A stretch of DNA of 64,000 bases from Pseudomonas koreensis (lineage in GTDB: Bacteria; Pseudomonadota; Gammaproteobacteria; Pseudomonadales; Pseudomonadaceae): NCBI RefSeq assembly GCF_025447595.1, contig NZ_JAOEJU010000006.1, positions 1 through 64,000 on the forward strand, given 5' to 3'. Shown here piece after piece: positions 60,464 to 64,000 of this stretch; positions within the stretch are counted from its first letter, which is position 1, and every line of letters starts with the position of its first letter. A program made the position numbers and the translations under genes. The notes beneath the pieces are model-generated. The model did not search any database, was not told the origin of the DNA, and saw only the letters and a list, made by a program, of their open reading frames with translations.

Positions 60464-60667
60464 CTCTAGAAAATTTTATCAATCCGAAAACCAACATTGT
60501 TTAAATGATTAATGACATACCAACACGCTATATATATTCCCGATATACGTACTGTCCAAGAACAAAAAAATCCAAACCGTTATGTAAGAAAAGTCCTACA
60601 CTCCACTCCGTGCCGGACCCATTGGATCCAATCAGGCGCCCCAGCGATTTTTTGGAGAATACCCAAA

Positions 60668-61381
60668 ATGGAAAGGTGGAAGAAATCTCAGATTGAAGAA
60701 TTGACGCGCGCGAAGAAAATCGAGAATGCTTTTCCGATCCTGAATAATTTTGCCAACAATATCGGTTTCCAGTTTTGTGGCATATCGGTCTCACGGCCGG
60801 TTTCCCCGTCACTCAAGCCATTCTTCATCAACAACTTCACATCTGACTGGAACAAAGATTACGAAGAAAACTACAGTGAAGAGGATCCAATAACAGCATA
60901 TTGCCATCAATCCATGCTGCCGTTTCTCTGGTGCAAAAAAGCCTTCTCGAAGTCACCACGCATGTGGAGTGCACTTCTAAATCATGACATGGGACATGGC
61001 TGGTCACAGTCGTATCACAATGAAGAAAATGGCCTGTGCTGCACCATCAGCCTGGCACGAACCCACTGCGAAATTTTCGCCTTGGAGTTGTACAACGAAT
61101 ACGGCGTGTTGCAATACGTATTGCAACACTTGAGCGAGTTGTCCGTTGGTATGTTCCCACCAGTACTGGCCAAACCGCCACCTGTGCGATTGTCCACACG
61201 AGAGCTCGAAATCGTGAGGCTGTGCGCCTTGGGCAAGACAGCCTGGGAAATCGGTCAAATCCTGAATGTAGCGGAACGGACCGTGAATTATCACATTAAA
61301 AACCTGATCACCAAGTTCAACGTCTGCAACAAGATGTCAGCCGTCGTGGCCGCCGCCGCTTCCGGACACATTCCACTATAA
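60668..61381 (+). CDS. LuxR-family regulator with autoinducer-binding domain (LuxR solo)
   Basis: 237-residue quorum-sensing-type regulator. The N-terminal autoinducer domain (about 10-160) keeps W, Y, D and P of the ligand pocket in DWNKDYEENYSEEDPI and a LasR-like C.QS.LP..W segment (YCHQSMLPFLW). The C-terminal LuxR helix-turn-helix (about 172-230) reads LSTRELEIVRLCALGKTAWEIGQILNVAERTVNYHIKNL. The start at 60668 has GGAG 10 bases upstream; a longer frame to 60512 is open but without homology. No luxI-type synthase is in the window. AT-rich base use compared with neighbours suggests acquisition. Confidence 0.85.
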   Translation: MERWKKSQIEELTRAKKIENAFPILNNFANNIGFQFCGISVSRPVSPSLKPFFINNFTSDWNKDYEENYSEEDPITAYCHQSMLPFLWCKKAFSKSPRMWSALLNHDMGHGWSQSYHNEENGLCCTISLARTHCEIFALELYNEYGVLQYVLQHLSELSVGMFPPVLAKPPPVRLSTRELEIVRLCALGKTAWEIGQILNVAERTVNYHIKNLITKFNVCNKMSAVVAAAASGHIPL

Positions 61382-61543
61382 ACCGCACTGAAATCAGACG
61401 AGTATTGCCAACAAAAAAAACGTACCATTTGCAGCCTTCCTGAGTGATGTCGTGAGTCTTTCGCGCCGTTGTCCACTCGGTCGGTTCCGCTGCACGACAC
61501 CCTGGGCCGCGGGACACCCGTCGATTACCCAGAGTCCCGCCCC

Positions 61544-62668
61544 ATGCCTTTGCTCGATACGCCTTTCGCCCAGCTTGATCTGATCCGCCAGCCCGAACAG
61601 CAGAACGAACCGCTGCAAGCCTTCGACGCAGCCGACGAATACCTGCTCAATCATCTGGCCGAACAGAATCTGCCGGCGGATACCCGAGTATTGGTGCTCA
61701 ACGACAGTTTCGGCGCGTTGGCCATCAGCCTTTCGGGCAAGGTGCAGGTCAGCACCAGCGGTGATTCGTTCCTGGCGTTTCAGGGACTGGAAAAAAACCT
61801 GCTGCGTAATGGCCAGCCGTTTGATGCTCTTCGCGGTAATCCTGCCAGCGAGCCGTTGGTCGGGCCGTTCGACCGGGTGCTGATCCGCGTCCCGAAAACC
61901 TTGGCGCTGCTGGAAGAACAACTGATTCGCCTGCAAGGCCAATTGGCGCCCGGCGCACAAGTGGTAGCAGCGGCGATGGTCAAGCATTTGCCCCGCGCCG
62001 CCGGTGATCTGCTGGAACGCTACATCGGCCCGGTTCAGGCTTCGCTGGCCGTGAAAAAGGCCCGACTGCTGATCGCTACGCCCGAGGCCAAAACGCCAGC
62101 CGTCTCGCCCTACCCGACCCGTTATTGCCTCGACGAGCCGGCCATCGAACTGCTCAACCACGCCAACGTGTTCTGCCGTGAAGGGCTGGATATCGGCACT
62201 CGCGCCTTCCTTCCGCACCTGCCGAAAAACCTCGGCTCTGCGCGGGTCGCCGATCTTGGCTGCGGCAACGGCGTACTGGCCATCGCCAGCGCCCTGCAAA
62301 ACCCCGACGCGCATTACACGCTGGTGGACGAGTCGTTCATGGCCGTGCAATCAGCAGCCGAAAACTGGCACGCGGCGCTGGGTGAACGTGAAGTGATCGT
62401 GCGCGCCGGCGACGGTCTGGCCGGACAGGAAGCCCAATCGCTGGACGTGGTGCTGTGCAACCCACCGTTCCATCAACAACAGGTGGTCGGCGACTTCCTC
62501 GCCTGGCGCATGTTCCAGCAGGCCCGCGAAGCATTGGTCGTCGGTGGTGCGCTGTACATCGTCGGCAATCGCCACCTGGGTTATCACAGCAAACTGGCGC
62601 GGTTGTTCCGCGGTGTCGAGCAAGTTGCGGCCACGCCGAAATTCGTGATCCTCAAGGCGCGTAAATAG
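61544..62668 (+). CDS. rlmG: 23S rRNA (guanine-1835-N2)-methyltransferase RlmG
   Basis: 374-residue SAM-dependent methyltransferase made of two Rossmann-like domains. The C-terminal domain is catalytic: VADLGCGNGVLAIASAL (SAM loop) and the NPPFH motif (VLCNPPFHQ). The N-terminal domain is a degenerate copy. Matches RlmG/RsmC-type; the NPPFH-plus-length pattern and C-terminal VEQVAATPKFVILKARK fit RlmG. Start at MPLLDTPFAQLDL (61544); an upstream ATG is possible. Confidence 0.88.
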   Translation: MPLLDTPFAQLDLIRQPEQQNEPLQAFDAADEYLLNHLAEQNLPADTRVLVLNDSFGALAISLSGKVQVSTSGDSFLAFQGLEKNLLRNGQPFDALRGNPASEPLVGPFDRVLIRVPKTLALLEEQLIRLQGQLAPGAQVVAAAMVKHLPRAAGDLLERYIGPVQASLAVKKARLLIATPEAKTPAVSPYPTRYCLDEPAIELLNHANVFCREGLDIGTRAFLPHLPKNLGSARVADLGCGNGVLAIASALQNPDAHYTLVDESFMAVQSAAENWHAALGEREVIVRAGDGLAGQEAQSLDVVLCNPPFHQQQVVGDFLAWRMFQQAREALVVGGALYIVGNRHLGYHSKLARLFRGVEQVAATPKFVILKARK

Positions 62669-62675
62669 CCCGGAC

Positions 62676-62700
62676 AAAAAAAACCCTCCGGTCGGAGGGT
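62676..62700 (-). terminator. Terminator of the cio operon
   Basis: Stem accctcc-ggtc-ggagggt; on the minus strand followed by tttttttt. 38 bases after the DUF2474 stop. Confidence 0.85.
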
Positions 62701-62737
62701 CAAAAATCCGTGCCGCAAGGCAGCGGGATGGGAAGTC

Positions 62738-62905
62738 TCAGTGCGTGGTCAGGCCTGCGGCGTTCATGAACATGCGCATCAGGCTGGCGACGATGAACAA
62801 TGCACCGACGCTGCCGACCCAGATCATGGCCAACCAGCCGAGCCGCTGCCACAGCGGCTTTTTTTCGGCTTCTTCAATGTCGTGCAGGGAATGTTTGCCG
62901 GTCAT
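62738..62905 (-). CDS. DUF2474 small membrane protein (CydX-like)
   Basis: 55-residue protein read directly from the sequence: MTGKHSLHDIEEAEKKPLWQ then RLGWLAMIWVGSVGALFIVA, ending GLTTH. A charged N-terminus precedes one membrane segment (about 22-45). Short DUF2474 proteins follow cioAB in pseudomonads and are probably accessory subunits of the bd-type oxidase, like CydX. ATG at 62905 behind GAGG. Confidence 0.85.
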   Translation of the reverse strand: MTGKHSLHDIEEAEKKPLWQRLGWLAMIWVGSVGALFIVASLMRMFMNAAGLTTH

Positions 62906-62950
62906 TTTCTTTAAACCTCTTCAAGATTGATGGCGCCGCTACCGACGCCA

Positions 62951-62973
62951 TCGCGAGCAAGCTCGCTCCCACA
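62951..62973. repeat. Single REP
   Basis: tcgcgagcaagctcgctcccaca, without a partner nearby; between cioB and the DUF2474 gene. Confidence 0.85.
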
Positions 62974-62982
62974 GGGTTTTGC

Positions 62983-63990
62983 TTAGTGATAGCCATCTTC
63001 ATGGGTAACCTTGCCGCGGAACACGTAGTAGCTCCAGAAGGTGTAACCCAGGATGAACGGGATGATGAACAGCGTACCCACCAGCATGAAGCCCTGGCTT
63101 TGCGGTGGTGCGGCGGCGTCCCAGATCGAGATCGACGGCGGCACGATGTTCGGCCACAGGCTGATGCCCAGACCGCTGTAGCCGAGGAAGATCAGCACCA
63201 GCGTCAGCAGGAACGGCATGTAGTTGGCATTGCGCGCCACCGCGCGGATCAAACCGTACATCGTCACCAGCACCAGAATCGGCACCGGCATGAACCAGAA
63301 CAGATTCGGCATGCTGAACCAGCGCGTCGCGATTTCCGGATGGGCCAGCGGCGTCCACAGGCTGACGATGCCGATTACCGCCAACAACACGAAGGCCAGA
63401 GGACGCGCCAGATTGTGCATCTGCTCCTGAAGCTTGCCTTCGGTTTTCATGATCAGCCAGGTGCAGCCGAGCAAGGCATACGCCACCACAAGAGCAGCGC
63501 CGCAGAACAGCGTGAACGGCGTCAGCCAGTCCAGTGAACCGCCGGCATATTGCCGGTTGACCACGGGCAAGCCGTCGATGAACGCGCCGAGTGCCACACC
63601 CTGGAAGAACGTCGCCGCCACCGAACCACCGATGAACGCCTTGTCCCACAGGTGACGCTTGTCGTCCTTGGCCTTGAAGCGGAACTCGAACGCCACGCCG
63701 CGGAAAATCAGCCCGATCAGCATGAAGATCAGCGGCAGGTACAGCGCCGACAGCACCACCGAATAGGCCAGCGGGAAGGCGCCGAACAAAGCCGCGCCGC
63801 CCAGTACCAGCCAGGTTTCATTGCCGTCCCACACCGGGGCGACGGTGTTCATCATTACGTCGCGGTCGGTCTTGCCGGGGATGAACGGGAAGAGAATCCC
63901 GATCCCCAGGTCGAAACCGTCCATGACCACGTACATCATGATCCCGAAGATGATGATCACGGCCCAGATCAGCGGAAGATCAATACCCAT
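62983..63990 (-). CDS. cioB: Cytochrome bd-type (cyanide-insensitive) oxidase subunit II
   Basis: 335-residue inner-membrane subunit with about eight hydrophobic segments. CydB-family motifs: VMDGFDLGIGILFPF, VAPVWDGNETWLVLGG (conserved W and E) and FRGVAFEFRFK; SLWPNIVPPSISIWDAAAP near the C-terminus. The CioB type (short, with DUF2474 partner) is the cyanide-insensitive oxidase of pseudomonads. The ATG at 63990 is 3 bases after a tga (63996-63994) that probably ends cioA, which lies outside the window. Confidence 0.94.
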   Translation of the reverse strand: MGIDLPLIWAVIIIFGIMMYVVMDGFDLGIGILFPFIPGKTDRDVMMNTVAPVWDGNETWLVLGGAALFGAFPLAYSVVLSALYLPLIFMLIGLIFRGVAFEFRFKAKDDKRHLWDKAFIGGSVAATFFQGVALGAFIDGLPVVNRQYAGGSLDWLTPFTLFCGAALVVAYALLGCTWLIMKTEGKLQEQMHNLARPLAFVLLAVIGIVSLWTPLAHPEIATRWFSMPNLFWFMPVPILVLVTMYGLIRAVARNANYMPFLLTLVLIFLGYSGLGISLWPNIVPPSISIWDAAAPPQSQGFMLVGTLFIIPFILGYTFWSYYVFRGKVTHEDGYH

Positions 63991-64000
63991 GACTCAAATC

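Noticed and set aside
60512..60667. N-terminal extension of the LuxR-type protein
   Set aside because: The extra residues do not resemble LuxR proteins, and GGAG sits before the ATG at 60668.

Overview
The window is chromosomal DNA of a fluorescent Pseudomonas, most likely the P. fluorescens group. Three things suggest this: protein sequences throughout are of Pseudomonas type; gene order follows what I recall of the P. aeruginosa chromosome from bamD/pilSR through ispB, lon-like, gdhA, ettA, morA, glyA, cobW, cstA, radA, katB, mscL and fpr; and the intergenic spaces are littered with P. fluorescens-type REP/REPIN repeats built on tgtgggagcgagcttgctcgcga. The assignment rests on reading and memory, not on a database search.

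Layout. 1-11435: end of bamD, the PilS/PilR two-component system, thiO, and the type IV pilus minor-pilin operon (fimU-pilV-pilW-pilX-pilY1-pilE) with a divergent fimT. 11407-18915: ispH-fkpB-lspA-ileS-ribF-murJ, a housekeeping cluster on the minus strand. 19168-24520: rpsT, creA, proB, obgE, rpmA, rplU and ispB. 24646-36149: small and hypothetical proteins, including a Fur-controlled small protein, FKBP, a membrane UPF0114 protein, lipoproteins, a Lon-like protease, a DUF4105 (Lnb-type) protein and a GreB-like factor. 36160-45084: gdhA, ettA, the large c-di-GMP enzyme morA and glyA. 45160-51759: a lineage-specific insertion relative to P. aeruginosa, holding a lanthipeptide pair (lanM plus a 50-codon precursor gene that I read directly from the sequence), a DctA-like transporter and two GntR-type regulators. 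51873-63990: cobW-like GTPase, ybdD-cstA, PilZ (MapZ-like), radA, katB, mscL, fpr, a LuxR-type solo regulator, rlmG, a DUF2474 small protein and cioB, whose operon continues off the right edge.

The most notable system is at 45160-48435. A short gene (48283-48435, minus strand, GTG start with a clear Shine-Dalgarno) encodes an acidic 30-residue leader ending in Gly-Gly, followed by a 20-residue core with four Thr, five Cys and no Ser. It is followed 57 bp later by a full-length class II lanthionine synthetase (LanM, 1021 aa) in which the dehydratase and cyclase active-site residues I could check are present. No transporter/protease (LanT) or immunity genes lie next to it. Lanthipeptide loci are unusual in Pseudomonas, and the core sequence does not match any peptide I know, although one stretch resembles actagardine.

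How the genes work together: the left part assembles and controls type IV pili; the middle is conserved cell-envelope, translation and cofactor metabolism; the c-di-GMP theme recurs in MorA and the PilZ protein; and the right end is oxidative-stress and respiratory (KatB, Fpr, cyanide-insensitive oxidase).
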